Assembly (NCBI RefSeq): GCF_003172875.1
Contig: NZ_QGKM01000095.1
Span: forward strand, 1-37,174
Reading direction: 5' to 3'
Source: Leucothrix pacifica
GTDB taxonomy: Bacteria; Pseudomonadota; Gammaproteobacteria; Thiotrichales; Thiotrichaceae
DNA: 37,174 bases
This document shows, in pieces, positions 1-7,630 of the stretch (the stretch's first letter is position 1; every line of letters starts with the position of its first letter). A program made the position numbers and the translations under genes. The notes under the pieces were generated by a model. It was not told where the DNA came from. It ran no database searches and was given only the letters and a program-made list of their open reading frames with translations.

Positions 1-64
1 CGACTTGCATGTGTTAAGCATGCCGCCAGCGTTCAATCTGAGCCAGGATCAAACTCTTCAGTTA
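1..64 (-). rRNA. rrs: 16S ribosomal RNA, 5' end only (partial)
   Basis: The reverse complement of the first bases reads as the universal 5' end of bacterial 16S rRNA: it contains GAAGAGTTTGATCCTGGCTC followed by the conserved AGATTGAACGCTGGCGGC-type stretch and the ACACATGCAAGTCG element. The gene runs leftwards out of the window, so only about 64 bases are present. The mature 5' end is placed by alignment to the AAATTGAAGAG start known from E. coli and may be off by a few bases. Confidence 0.97.
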
Positions 65-189
65 AATAGTGTCACGACATAAATGCCGTTAAATCTTTTA
101 AGCTGAAGCTTTAAATCCTAACTTAATACGTATAATCAAAAATTAACGTCCGTTAGGTTCATTGCTTCTTGCAGTCTATTGCAAGCTAC

Positions 190-232
190 AAATCCCCACA
201 CAAGTTATTTGGTCTAGATTGTTAATTAGCTG
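190..232 (-). promoter_or_regulatory. rrn leader antitermination region (boxA-like and boxC-like)
   Basis: On the minus strand, between promoter P2 and the 16S start, the leader reads AGCTAATTAACA (220-231) and, after about 18 bases, GTGTGGGG (194-201). This matches the order and spacing of the E. coli rrn leader, where boxA TGCTCTTTAACA is followed by a TGTGTGGG element. The role is Nus-factor antitermination of the rRNA transcript. The boxA match is imperfect in its first half. Confidence 0.65.
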
Positions 233-261
233 CCAAGATCTCTATCTCAGCGAGGAGGCGT

Positions 262-289
262 ATTCTATACAACCCTCAAATTCTGTCAA
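262..289 (-). promoter_or_regulatory. rrn promoter P2 (sigma-70)
   Basis: On the minus strand a perfect -35 TTGACA (complement of 284-289) is followed after 16 bases by -10 TAGAAT (complement of 262-267). The bases after the -10 are ACGCCTCC, a GC-rich discriminator typical of stringently controlled rRNA promoters. It lies about 200 bp upstream of the 16S start, with the boxA-like leader in between. Confidence 0.8.
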
Positions 290-428
290 TCATTTTTTGT
301 GATTTATTTTCGAAGTAAACACTTTAAAAACAACTCACTCAAACAATCCTGAATTAACGAATAAGACCTGTTAATTCAAATGCTTAACAACTGCAGAGCA
401 ACATGCTTTGCGTCGTAAGGAGCGGCGC

Positions 429-478
429 ATTATAGACAGATTCCGGAGGCTGTCAACGACTGTTTTGAATTAATTTGA
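429..478 (-). promoter_or_regulatory. rrn promoter P1 with AT-rich UP element
   Basis: On the minus strand consensus TTGACA (complement of 451-456) and consensus TATAAT (complement of 429-434) are separated by 16 bases and followed by the discriminator GCGCCGCT, the hallmark of rRNA P1 promoters under ppGpp control. The bases just upstream (460-478) are A/T-rich and resemble an UP element bound by the RNA polymerase alpha subunit. Both hexamers are perfect, so this is probably the strongest promoter in the window. Confidence 0.88.
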
Positions 479-483
479 AATTA

Positions 484-546
484 GTTTGAAAGAAGTAATG
501 AGCGTGATGTTTAGGTTGATGAAACAGCCTACGATTCACCACGCTC
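484..546 (-). terminator. possible terminator after acetate kinase
   Basis: Arms GAGCGTG (500-506) and CACGCTC (540-546) are perfect inverted complements and enclose a second small pair (TAGG/CCTA). On the minus strand the structure follows the acetate kinase stop codon and leads into ATTACTTCTTTC, a weak T-rich tract. It could end the ackA transcript before the rrn promoters. The large loop makes this only a candidate. Confidence 0.35.
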
Positions 547-567
547 GCATGCAGCCATCACGCCGCA

Positions 568-1743
568 TTAAATACCAGATATGTGGTCTCGCGTTGACTC
601 AGCGATCTCGATCTCTTCGTTGGTTGGAATGACATAAACGTCAACACCAGATCGTGAACTACTGATCTTCAATTGATTCGCCTCATTTGCACTGACATCA
701 ATATCAACCCCCAACCAGGCACAACGTTCACAAATCTTGCGGCGTATCATAGCCGAGTGCTCTCCAATACCTGCTGTGAAAACCAGTACCTCTAAGCCGG
801 AGAGTGAGGAAGCCAACGAACCAATTTCACAAGCTGCTCTATAGGTAAACAGATCTAAAGCCTGTCGTGCCTCAACGGACTTATTAGCCTGAAGCTCCCG
901 GACATCTGAACTAATACCGGAAACACCCAACAAACCGGACTGCCTGTAAAGTATATCCTCAACTTCTTCTAATGACTTGTTGTGGTGCCTTTGCAGATAA
1001 AAAACGACCCCCGCATCTATACTGCCGCAGCGACGTCCCATCATAAGGCCATCCAGCGCACTAAACCCCATCGTACTGGCAACACTCTTACGTTCACGCA
1101 TTGCACATAAACTGGCGCCGTTACCAAGATGAGCCACAATGACCTTACCATTAGCACGTGGACCAGCAACGGTTGGTAACACGTTTGCAATGTATTGATA
1201 TGACAATCCATGAAAGCCGTATCGAATAACGCCTTCGTCTGTCAGTGCGCGAGGAATTGCGAATTGATGCGCGACCAACGGCTGATCACGATGAAATGCA
1301 GTATCAAAACAAACAACTTGTTTTAACTCAGGCCATTCTGAGGATATAGCAGCAATGGCCGCCAGACTATGTGGTTGATGATTCGGGGCGAGTGGTGTGT
1401 ATTCCTCCAGCTGGCGAATCACTTCGGGTGTGACTAACGCTGGCTCACTAAACACCATTCCACCATGAACAACGCGGTGACCCGCCGCCAGAAGCTCTAA
1501 TGATTCCACATTATGCAAATAACTCATTAGCCAGTAGCTAAGTGCCTGATGCGAACCCGTCTGGGGTACACACCCAATCTCGTTGAACCACGCTTCATTA
1601 TCGACCTTTATCTGGAAGCTCGGTGCACCGGAAACAATCTCATCAATCGACCCTTTTGCTAACAGATCACAGTCTTCAGGGCTGTAGAGTACAAACTTAA
1701 TACTGGATGAGCCGGCATTAAATATCAAAATTGCTTTGTTCAT
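568..1743 (-). CDS. ackA: Acetate kinase
   Basis: Acetate kinase interconverts acetate + ATP and acetyl phosphate + ADP in the cytosol, usually together with phosphotransacetylase. The protein opens with the family signature IFNAGSSSIKF, and carries the LGNGASLCA loop, the TMGFSALDGLMMGRRCGSID segment, the phosphate-binding FTAGIGEHS motif and the late IPTNEEIEIA motif, in the order and at the length (391 residues) of the ASKHA-fold family. I chose the ATG at 1743 because a GAG-type ribosome site lies just before it and the protein then starts MNKAIL as in relatives; an upstream ATG at 1767 would add eight residues. No pta gene is adjacent; the neighbour on the left is an rrn operon reading the same way. 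Confidence 0.96.
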   Translation of the reverse strand: MNKAILIFNAGSSSIKFVLYSPEDCDLLAKGSIDEIVSGAPSFQIKVDNEAWFNEIGCVPQTGSHQALSYWLMSYLHNVESLELLAAGHRVVHGGMVFSEPALVTPEVIRQLEEYTPLAPNHQPHSLAAIAAISSEWPELKQVVCFDTAFHRDQPLVAHQFAIPRALTDEGVIRYGFHGLSYQYIANVLPTVAGPRANGKVIVAHLGNGASLCAMRERKSVASTMGFSALDGLMMGRRCGSIDAGVVFYLQRHHNKSLEEVEDILYRQSGLLGVSGISSDVRELQANKSVEARQALDLFTYRAACEIGSLASSLSGLEVLVFTAGIGEHSAMIRRKICERCAWLGVDIDVSANEANQLKISSSRSGVDVYVIPTNEEIEIAESTRDHISGI

Positions 1744-1827
1744 ATTAATCTCATGGTTTTTATACATACATTATCATCCATCGATGACACCATGATGAAT
1801 CCCGCCTCCTGATGACGAATAATCCGA

Positions 1828-2769
1828 CTACCCCTGATAGGGATGATGCTTCATCCAATGTTCTGCAATATCGATACGTCTGGCCACCCAAACACGATCG
1901 TGCTGTGTGATGTATTCAAGAAAACGCTTGAGTGCGGCAAAACGACCCGGGCGTCCTGCGAGTCTGCAATGTAAACCTATCGATAACATTTTCGGTTCGG
2001 TTTCACCCTCTTCATACAACACGTCAAAGGAGTCTTTCAGGTAACTAAAGAACTGATCACCACTGTTAAATCCTTGCGGTGTTGCGAAACGCATATCATT
2101 CGTGTCCAGAGTATAGGGGACAATTAGATGCGGCTGCATTGATCCGGATCTGGTTTTGACCTCTGTCCACAGTGGAAGATCATCCCCGTAATAATCAGAA
2201 TCGTAGGTAAAGCCGCCCTCTTCAACCAGTAAGCGTCGGGTATTTGGGCTATCACGCCCTGTGTACCATCCCTTCGGTTTGCTGCCGGTTAACGACTCAA
2301 GAATCTGAATCGCCTCCCGCATGTGTTCACGCTCCTGCTCTTCCGGCATTTCCTGATAATGAATCCAACGCAACCCATGACAAGCAATCTCATGTCCCTG
2401 CTCAATAAATGCCTTGGTTAACTCGGGGTGACGCTGTAACGCCATCGCCACACCAAAAATAGTCAACGGCATATTATGCTGCTCAAACGCTTTCAAAATA
2501 CGCCACACTCCCGCACGTGAGCCATACTCATAAATCGACTCCATGCTTAAGTGTCTGTCAGGATACGCCTGCGCACCAATAATTTCTGACAAGAACTGCT
2601 CAGAACCAGCATCCCCATGCAATACACAATTTTCACCACCTTCCTCGTAGTTCAGCACAAACTGCACCGCAATTCGCGCATTACCCGGCCAATTAGCCTG
2701 CGGTGGTTTACCACCATAACCAATCAGATCTCGTGGATAGTCTGTGTTCGGATGATTTGCTTGGCTCAT
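1828..2769 (-). CDS. puuE: Allantoinase, polysaccharide-deacetylase type (PuuE)
   Basis: The 313-residue protein belongs to the polysaccharide deacetylase (NodB) fold and matches the PuuE branch, a cofactor-free allantoinase that opens the allantoin ring to give allantoate in purine catabolism. Family marks are the N-terminal YPRDLIGYGG segment, FVLNYEEGGE, the EYGSRAGVWR segment, the histidine-containing GHEIACHGLRWIHYQ region, and GWYTGRDSPNTRRLL. An AGGAG ribosome site lies nine bases before the ATG. It is divergent from the 5-hydroxyisourate hydrolase gene at 2873, and the 103 bp between them should hold both promoters. The neighbour supports the purine role and argues against a cell-wall deacetylase. 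Confidence 0.9.
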   Translation of the reverse strand: MSQANHPNTDYPRDLIGYGGKPPQANWPGNARIAVQFVLNYEEGGENCVLHGDAGSEQFLSEIIGAQAYPDRHLSMESIYEYGSRAGVWRILKAFEQHNMPLTIFGVAMALQRHPELTKAFIEQGHEIACHGLRWIHYQEMPEEQEREHMREAIQILESLTGSKPKGWYTGRDSPNTRRLLVEEGGFTYDSDYYGDDLPLWTEVKTRSGSMQPHLIVPYTLDTNDMRFATPQGFNSGDQFFSYLKDSFDVLYEEGETEPKMLSIGLHCRLAGRPGRFAALKRFLEYITQHDRVWVARRIDIAEHWMKHHPYQG

Positions 2770-2872
2770 ATTCTGTTGCTCCTGTGAGAGAGGAATGATG
2801 TTAGCTGTGATTATTACCAGTTGATATTACTCACTTGCAGCGTTAGATTGAATAAAAAGGAGTAATCAATTC

Positions 2873-3223
2873 ATGGGTAAATTAACTACGCACATTTTAG
2901 ACACGGCACATGGTAAACCAGCGAGCGGTGTTGCTGTCAGACTTTTTAGTATCGGTAGCGAACGCATATTGGTGAAATCAGATACGACTAATGCGGATGG
3001 ACGTCTGAACTCTCCCTTATTGGACGAGGCAATTATGAGTAGCGGAACCTATGAAATTGAATTTGATATCGGCGAGTACTTTCGCAAATTAAATGTACCG
3101 ATGGATGATCCGGCCTTTGTCGATGAGGTTGTGTTGCGCTTTGGTATTGCCAATACTGACCAGCACTACCACGTGCCTCTTTTGGCATCTCCCTGGAGTT
3201 ACTCTACTTATCGGGGTAGTTAA
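2873..3223 (+). CDS. hiuH: 5-hydroxyisourate hydrolase (transthyretin-like)
   Basis: This 116-residue protein is a transthyretin-related 5-hydroxyisourate hydrolase, which converts the product of uricase to OHCU in the urate-to-allantoin pathway. It has the N-terminal LTTHILDTAHGKPA segment with an active-site histidine, the conserved FGI...QHYHVPLL segment with another histidine, and ends with the diagnostic C-terminal tetrapeptide YRGS. There is no signal peptide, so it is cytosolic. AAGGAG precedes the ATG. It is divergent from puuE. Neither uricase nor OHCU decarboxylase is in the window. Confidence 0.95.
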   Translation: MGKLTTHILDTAHGKPASGVAVRLFSIGSERILVKSDTTNADGRLNSPLLDEAIMSSGTYEIEFDIGEYFRKLNVPMDDPAFVDEVVLRFGIANTDQHYHVPLLASPWSYSTYRGS

Positions 3224-3260
3224 TAAAAAACCAGATACACTTTAACACTGGCTTTATTAA
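3220..3260. terminator. Bidirectional terminator between hiuH and the rhodanese gene
   Basis: The arms TTAATAAA (3220-3227) and TTTATTAA (3253-3260) with inner CCAG (3231-3234) and CTGG (3248-3251) form an inverted repeat placed exactly between the convergent stop codons of hiuH and the rhodanese gene. Each strand has an A-rich left arm and a T-rich right arm around a short GC core, as expected for a two-way intrinsic terminator. Confidence 0.6.
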
Positions 3261-3737
3261 TCAAACGGATGCCGGGCCAAGCTGATCTGCACGTACCGGA
3301 GGACTTAATAACTCCTCCGTGACATCGACATCAACCTGCCGACCTTCCTTGTCATACAGCGGAAGTTCGTCATCATTCCAGCCACGAATGCCAGTTTTCA
3401 ATGAATATACTTGTGTATATCCCATTAGCTGCAGCGTGTATGCAGCCAGAGCACTGCGATTACCTGAGCGACACACCAACACAACGGGTTTGTCACGTGC
3501 CTGTACTAACGCCGGTACAGTATCGGAGTATCCCCAATCACATGCTGACTCCAGTACCCCTCGTGGCACATGAATTGACTCTTTGATCGCTCCGGTCGCA
3601 ACCTCCTCACTCTCTCGAATATCGACAATCAGTGTCTCTGGCGACTGCGTTAAAAAATCCTCGATATCCCAGGGAAATAGCTCCTGAATTTCCGCTAACT
3701 GTTCGGCGATCATCATCTTAAATGTTTTGGCAGCCAC
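3261..3737 (-). CDS. Rhodanese-domain sulfurtransferase-like protein
   Basis: A single rhodanese domain fills the 158-residue protein. The substrate-binding DIRESEEV segment and the active-site loop CRSGNRSA with its catalytic cysteine (family loop CRxGxRS) are intact, so it can probably carry a persulfide; the physiological acceptor cannot be told. The start is GTG at 3737, preceded at seven bases by AAAGGAG; an ATG pair eight codons in is the alternative but has no comparable site. An N-terminal extension of about 25 residues precedes the rhodanese fold. The gene is convergent with hiuH and shares a terminator with it. Confidence 0.88.
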   Translation of the reverse strand: MAAKTFKMMIAEQLAEIQELFPWDIEDFLTQSPETLIVDIRESEEVATGAIKESIHVPRGVLESACDWGYSDTVPALVQARDKPVVLVCRSGNRSALAAYTLQLMGYTQVYSLKTGIRGWNDDELPLYDKEGRQVDVDVTEELLSPPVRADQLGPASV

Positions 3738-4171
3738 TCTTATGCTCCTTTACTGACTATTTTTTCTAGTGAGAGGCCGGCAAGCCTGTTAAAACCTATT
3801 GACAGAAGCTTTTTGGCTATGCCTCTGCACGAATCCGTCCTGACACTGAAATGCTTATTGCAGCTTTTGTAATTCCGGAAATTAAATTGGACTATAGCCT
3901 GCGACTCAGCCACACGGAATAGTCCCGATGGAGTGTTATGCTAATGCAAGAAAAAGTAACAAGTAATTTATAAAGCTTAAACAACTACTAGCCCTGCACG
4001 CGCTGAATTACTCAGGCGCACAGGGGAACTTGTTGCGGCAGGGAAAGCGTATAAGGAGGCGATTCACTATTCACAGTCAAACAGGAATCAGGGTTCTGGC
4101 AAGACAACTAAGCGCTATCGAACGCTTGATGTGCTAAAACTGATACATAACCAAACCACTAAGGTAAGGGA
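3738..4171. other. Gene-poor stretch with a start-less open frame (possible gene remnant)
   Basis: No complete gene is visible in these 434 bases. On the plus strand 3981-4178 is open without an ATG, and its translation (containing GELVAAGKAYKEAIHY and KRYRTLDVLKLIH) reads like a charged, helical protein tail rather than random sequence. I do not recognise the family. It may be the decayed end of a lost gene, or chance. A TTGACA-like hexamer occurs near 3800 but no convincing -10 partner was found. Confidence 0.3.
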
Positions 4172-4585
4172 TTACTGACAAGCTTCTTCTTTGACTTCCA
4201 TATCACAGGCACTGGTGGCACGATCGGTAATTCCACCAATATCGTCTGCTTCACTCAGCATATCCATTGGCTCAGGGCAACTCGCTTCAATAAACTCTAG
4301 TGGTGCCGCCGGACCAGTCCATCCTGCCGGGCGGTCAACAAACTGACGGGCAAATCGTGCACTACAACCGTCACCGTAATAAACCGACATCGAAGCTAAA
4401 TCAATCGCCTGTAAACCGGATAATACTTCCGGATTGGCACTGATGTATTCCATAATAACGGCCAAGTCTTTTTCATTTTGATGCTGCGGGGGTAATGCAG
4501 CGTGTGATATTCCAGCGAAAATGAACAGCATCCATGCGAATAAATGCCGCCCGATACGAGCTAAACTCCCTATCTTCGGACTCAT
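4172..4585 (-). CDS. Small exported protein of unknown function
   Basis: I do not recognise this family. The protein has a basic N-terminus, a hydrophobic run (LFAWMLFIFAGISHA) and a probable signal peptidase site after SHA, so the mature part of about 110 residues is likely periplasmic. It contains four cysteines (in GDGCSAR, EASCPEP, TSACDME and EEACQ), enough for two disulfides, and is acidic towards the end. The ATG at 4585 is preferred because GGAG lies ten bases before it; the ATG at 4600 has no ribosome site. It stands alone between a gene-poor stretch and the divergent HNH gene. Confidence 0.6.
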   Translation of the reverse strand: MSPKIGSLARIGRHLFAWMLFIFAGISHAALPPQHQNEKDLAVIMEYISANPEVLSGLQAIDLASMSVYYGDGCSARFARQFVDRPAGWTGPAAPLEFIEASCPEPMDMLSEADDIGGITDRATSACDMEVKEEACQ

Positions 4586-4807
4586 TTTTCCAATCTCCAT
4601 ATTGTTTGTTATCGGGGGCTAACTCCTTATTTATAGCAGTATTTTATGGAATTGGCAGTTTGTTTTTGTTGCTTTTTTAGCTAGTTTGTCTAAATTAAAT
4701 AGCTGCGATCAGGTACTAACAGAAATGTCTGCAATATTCTCGAATTTAAGAAAAATATTAGTGAACCACTCATACATTAAACTTATTAGAATGTAAAAAA
4801 GCTATTC

Positions 4808-5578
4808 ATGCGCTATTTAAAACGACACCCTGATTGTAAACGCTTAAAGAATAAACGCAATAATGCGCCAACTGATGAGCTTAGTGCAAAACGTGCCTGG
4901 CGTCGATTTAATAAAAAAGACACTCGAAAATCTTGTTATAAAATACAACAGGGCCTGTGTGCATACACCGAGCTATCTTTAGATGACAGACAACTTGGGA
5001 GTCATCTGGAACACATCGCACCACGCAGTCGCTTTCCTGAGCGCACTTTTCTACCCAATAACTTAGTGCTGTCAATACTGGCTGATGATTACTCCGGACA
5101 CCTGCCGGAAGAACAACGCTTCGCAGGACATTTCAAAAAAAGTAACTATGCAGATGATTGGTTTATCACGCCCTATGATGAGCGCTGCGAAAGGTATTTC
5201 GAATACTCCGCAACCACAGGGAAGGTATATCCCAGTCAAGACCTGAATGAAACAGATCAGCGCAAAGCCACCAAAACCATTTTGGCATTGAATCTAAATT
5301 GCGAATACTTAGTGGATGCACGCTTAAAACAGCTGTCTGCATTGGAGCAAAAAATCACAACGCTTCTGGCTAATCTGAACATAGACAGCAACCAACCGGA
5401 TGAACACGCTGAGCGCGCTTTCACTGAGCTCACAGCCACAGTATTAAACCCAACGGACAGGCGACTGCCCGAGTTTTACACCGCCAAACAGCAGCTACTC
5501 AAACGCTACCGGTCATTAATGATTAATCACCCTCATTTGCCTGACGAATTCGCTCCAAACGCTCCTGCTCTTCTTTGA
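4808..5578 (+). CDS. HNH endonuclease, TIGR02646 / PtuB-like (orphan)
   Basis: The 256-residue protein resembles the HNH nucleases that accompany retrons and the Septu defence system (PtuB). It begins MRYLKRHPDCK, like the MRxIKR openings of that family, has the metal-binding-type GLCAYTE segment, then LEHIAPRSRFPERTFLPNNLV, which supplies the His of the HNH core and the following Asn, and later FEYSATTGKVYP, a segment found after the core in this family. The usual partner ATPase (PtuA) or a retron is not next to it, so it is an orphan or a stand-alone nuclease. The 3' end overlaps the convergent RIO kinase gene by 56 bp. The region upstream is A/T-rich and the ribosome site is weak. Confidence 0.75.
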   Translation: MRYLKRHPDCKRLKNKRNNAPTDELSAKRAWRRFNKKDTRKSCYKIQQGLCAYTELSLDDRQLGSHLEHIAPRSRFPERTFLPNNLVLSILADDYSGHLPEEQRFAGHFKKSNYADDWFITPYDERCERYFEYSATTGKVYPSQDLNETDQRKATKTILALNLNCEYLVDARLKQLSALEQKITTLLANLNIDSNQPDEHAERAFTELTATVLNPTDRRLPEFYTAKQQLLKRYRSLMINHPHLPDEFAPNAPALL

Positions 5579-6380
5579 AAGCCTCCTGAATCTGGATCAT
5601 CACCCCATCAACATCCGCGGCCTCTTCACTTTCTTCGTACTCACCGGTCAACACAGTATCCGGCCGGAGTTTGCCATCTTCAAACAGTTGCCAGATTTCT
5701 TTACCAAAATTTGTCTCTAATAAATCCGGTGCGAACTGACCAAAGTATTTCGTCATATTGTCAACATCACGCTCCAACATCGCTTTGGCATTATTATTGG
5801 CCGACGCATTTACAGCTTGCGGCAGGTCAATAATTACCGGGCCGTACTCATCCAGTAGCACGTTAAACTCAGATAAATCACCATGAACGATACCGGCACA
5901 TAGCATACGAACCACATCCTGCATCACAAACGCATGATGACCAATCGCCTCAAGGTCTGTCATCATCACATCCCCCAACCGCGGGGCGACATCGCCGTTT
6001 TCATCGACAACCAGCTCCATCAGCAAGACACCATCCATGCAGCCGCGAGGTTCTGGCACGCGCACACCCGCATCTGCCAGCTGATATAAAGCGTCTACTT
6101 CAGCATTTTGCCAAATCTGTTCTTGTTCTTTGCGACCGAATTTAGAGCCTTTCTCCATCGCACGCTGACGACGACTATTTCGGACTTTGCGTCCTTCGGT
6201 ATATTGAGCGGCCTTTTTGAAACTGCGTTTAGCCGCTTCTTTATAAACTTTTGCACAACGTAGTTCATCACCACTACGCACAACATAAACGTCTGCCTCT
6301 TTACCACTCATCAAGCGGCTAAGCACCTCATCAATCAAGCCATCATCGACGAGGGGCTGGAGTCTCTTAGGAATCTTCAT
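5523..6380 (-). CDS. RIO-family serine protein kinase (RIO1 type)
   Basis: The protein is an atypical kinase of the RIO family. It has the flexible ATP loop LMSGKEADVYVV (the family's STGKEA motif), the lysine in RCAKVYKE, the catalytic loop HGDLSEFN (His166, Asp168, Asn173) and the metal-binding segment IIDLPQAV (Asp185). Archaeal and eukaryotic Rio1 act in small-subunit ribosome maturation; the bacterial branch has no settled role. The C-terminus is acidic and Glu-rich. AAAGGCG precedes the ATG. The last 56 bp lie antisense to the end of the HNH gene, so the two transcripts must overlap. Confidence 0.92.
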   Translation of the reverse strand: MKIPKRLQPLVDDGLIDEVLSRLMSGKEADVYVVRSGDELRCAKVYKEAAKRSFKKAAQYTEGRKVRNSRRQRAMEKGSKFGRKEQEQIWQNAEVDALYQLADAGVRVPEPRGCMDGVLLMELVVDENGDVAPRLGDVMMTDLEAIGHHAFVMQDVVRMLCAGIVHGDLSEFNVLLDEYGPVIIDLPQAVNASANNNAKAMLERDVDNMTKYFGQFAPDLLETNFGKEIWQLFEDGKLRPDTVLTGEYEESEEAADVDGVMIQIQEAFKEEQERLERIRQANEGD

Positions 6381-6449
6381 CGCGCCTTTATACCGAATTT
6401 AGCGGAGCGATGGAATAAAAAGCAGAATGAATGCAGCAATATCGGTAAC

Positions 6450-7316
6450 TTAACTAAAAATAACCGTCTTATTGCCATCCAGAAATACGCGATGCTGTGT
6501 ATGCAACTGAACAGCCTTAGCCAAAGCAACAGTTTCAGTATCACGACCTGTTGCGGTCAACTGCTTAGGGCCGTAAGTATGATCAACACGTTGTACAGCC
6601 TGATCAATGATCGGGCCTTCATCAAGATCTGCCGTCACATAGTGTGCTGTTGCACCAATCAACTTAACACCACGGTCGAATGCCTGATAATAAGGACGCG
6701 CACCTTTGAAGCCGGGTAAGAACGAGTGATGAATATTGATCGCACGGCCTCGCAAAGATGCACATAACTTGTTACTGAGAATCTGCATATAACGCGCAAG
6801 TACAACAAGATCCGTCTTAGTCTCATCAATCACTTTCATCAGCTCTTCTTCTTGCTGCGGCTTATTTTCTTTGGTTACCGGCAAATAGATAAAGCGAATA
6901 CCTTCACGCTCAGCCATCGGGCGAAGATCAAGATGGTTGGATACGATTGCCGTAATCTCAATCGCTAATTCACCCTTACGGTGGCGATACAACAAATCAT
7001 CCAAACAATGATCGTGCTGACTCACCATGATCAGCGTCTTAACGGGTTGTTTGCTATCGTGAAAACTAAATTTCATATCAAACGACTCAGCCACGTCGCC
7101 AAAGCCAGCCTCAATGGAATCAATCGTATGATCCCCTTCAGTAATCTCACACACCGCGCGCATGAAGAAGTGACCGGTCTCCTGATCATCAAACTGAGAT
7201 AGTTCACTGATGTAACAACCGTGCCCTGCAAGATAAGTCGTCACTTTTGCTATCACACCACTTGTGGCTGGTGAGCTAGCTTTCAATACAAAATGTTGGC
7301 TCTGTGGATTGCTCAT
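6450..7316 (-). CDS. purU: Formyltetrahydrofolate deformylase
   Basis: PurU hydrolyses 10-formyltetrahydrofolate to formate and tetrahydrofolate, balancing one-carbon pools and supplying formate. The N-terminal third is an ACT-like regulatory domain (PATSGVIAKVTTYLAGHGCYISEL); the rest is a formyltransferase-fold domain with LARYMQILS, the conserved INIHHSFLPGFKGARPY segment with catalytic Asn and His, and GATAHYVTADLDEGPIIDQ with the catalytic Asp. The length of about 288 residues is normal. ATG 7316 has GGAAG six bases upstream; ATG 7322, two codons earlier, lacks a ribosome site. Confidence 0.95.
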   Translation of the reverse strand: MSNPQSQHFVLKASSPATSGVIAKVTTYLAGHGCYISELSQFDDQETGHFFMRAVCEITEGDHTIDSIEAGFGDVAESFDMKFSFHDSKQPVKTLIMVSQHDHCLDDLLYRHRKGELAIEITAIVSNHLDLRPMAEREGIRFIYLPVTKENKPQQEEELMKVIDETKTDLVVLARYMQILSNKLCASLRGRAINIHHSFLPGFKGARPYYQAFDRGVKLIGATAHYVTADLDEGPIIDQAVQRVDHTYGPKQLTATGRDTETVALAKAVQLHTQHRVFLDGNKTVIFS

Positions 7317-7485
7317 AGTCATCTTCCGAATGATTTAGCGAAAACAGAATAGTAAACACTAAATCAAATATCGACCAGTGTCTGATGTACGATAAATGCT
7401 AATACCGAGAGGGCGTTTTAGTAATAGCTAAAAACTTCATTCGTCGGATAGTCACCTGTATGAAGAAAAGTTTAACTTTTATGGC

Positions 7486-7513
7486 TTGCCCGATAAGCGC
7501 TCTGCTGTATATT
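7486..7513 (+). promoter_or_regulatory. Candidate sigma-70 promoter for the NYN-LOTUS gene
   Basis: TTGCCC (7486-7491) and TATATT (7508-7513) are 16 bases apart and give four and five matches to the sigma-70 consensus. Transcription from about 7520 would produce a leader of roughly 110 bases that contains the minigene at 7545-7570 before the NYN gene. The rest of the 314-base gap back to purU shows nothing else I can name. Confidence 0.45.
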
Positions 7514-7544
7514 CTAAATGTGTCTCTTCTTTAAATCTTATGAT

Positions 7545-7570
7545 AGGAGGTGAACTGCATGAAATAGTAA
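7545..7570 (+). other. Two-codon minigene with consensus Shine-Dalgarno in the NYN leader
   Basis: AGGAGGTGA (7545-7553), a full complement of the 16S 3' end, is placed eight bases before ATG AAA TAG TAA (7559-7570). The reading frame is thus Met-Lys followed by two stops, on an excellent ribosome site, 60 bases upstream of the NYN-LOTUS start codon. In other systems such minigenes cause ribosome stalling or peptidyl-tRNA drop-off. Whether it is translated here is inference. It could also be the relic of a longer leader peptide gene. Confidence 0.45.
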
Positions 7571-7630
7571 GACCTGCTCAGCCCAATAATAAATAAATAT
7601 CTATAAGCCGGCGAAACAAGGGGATATATT

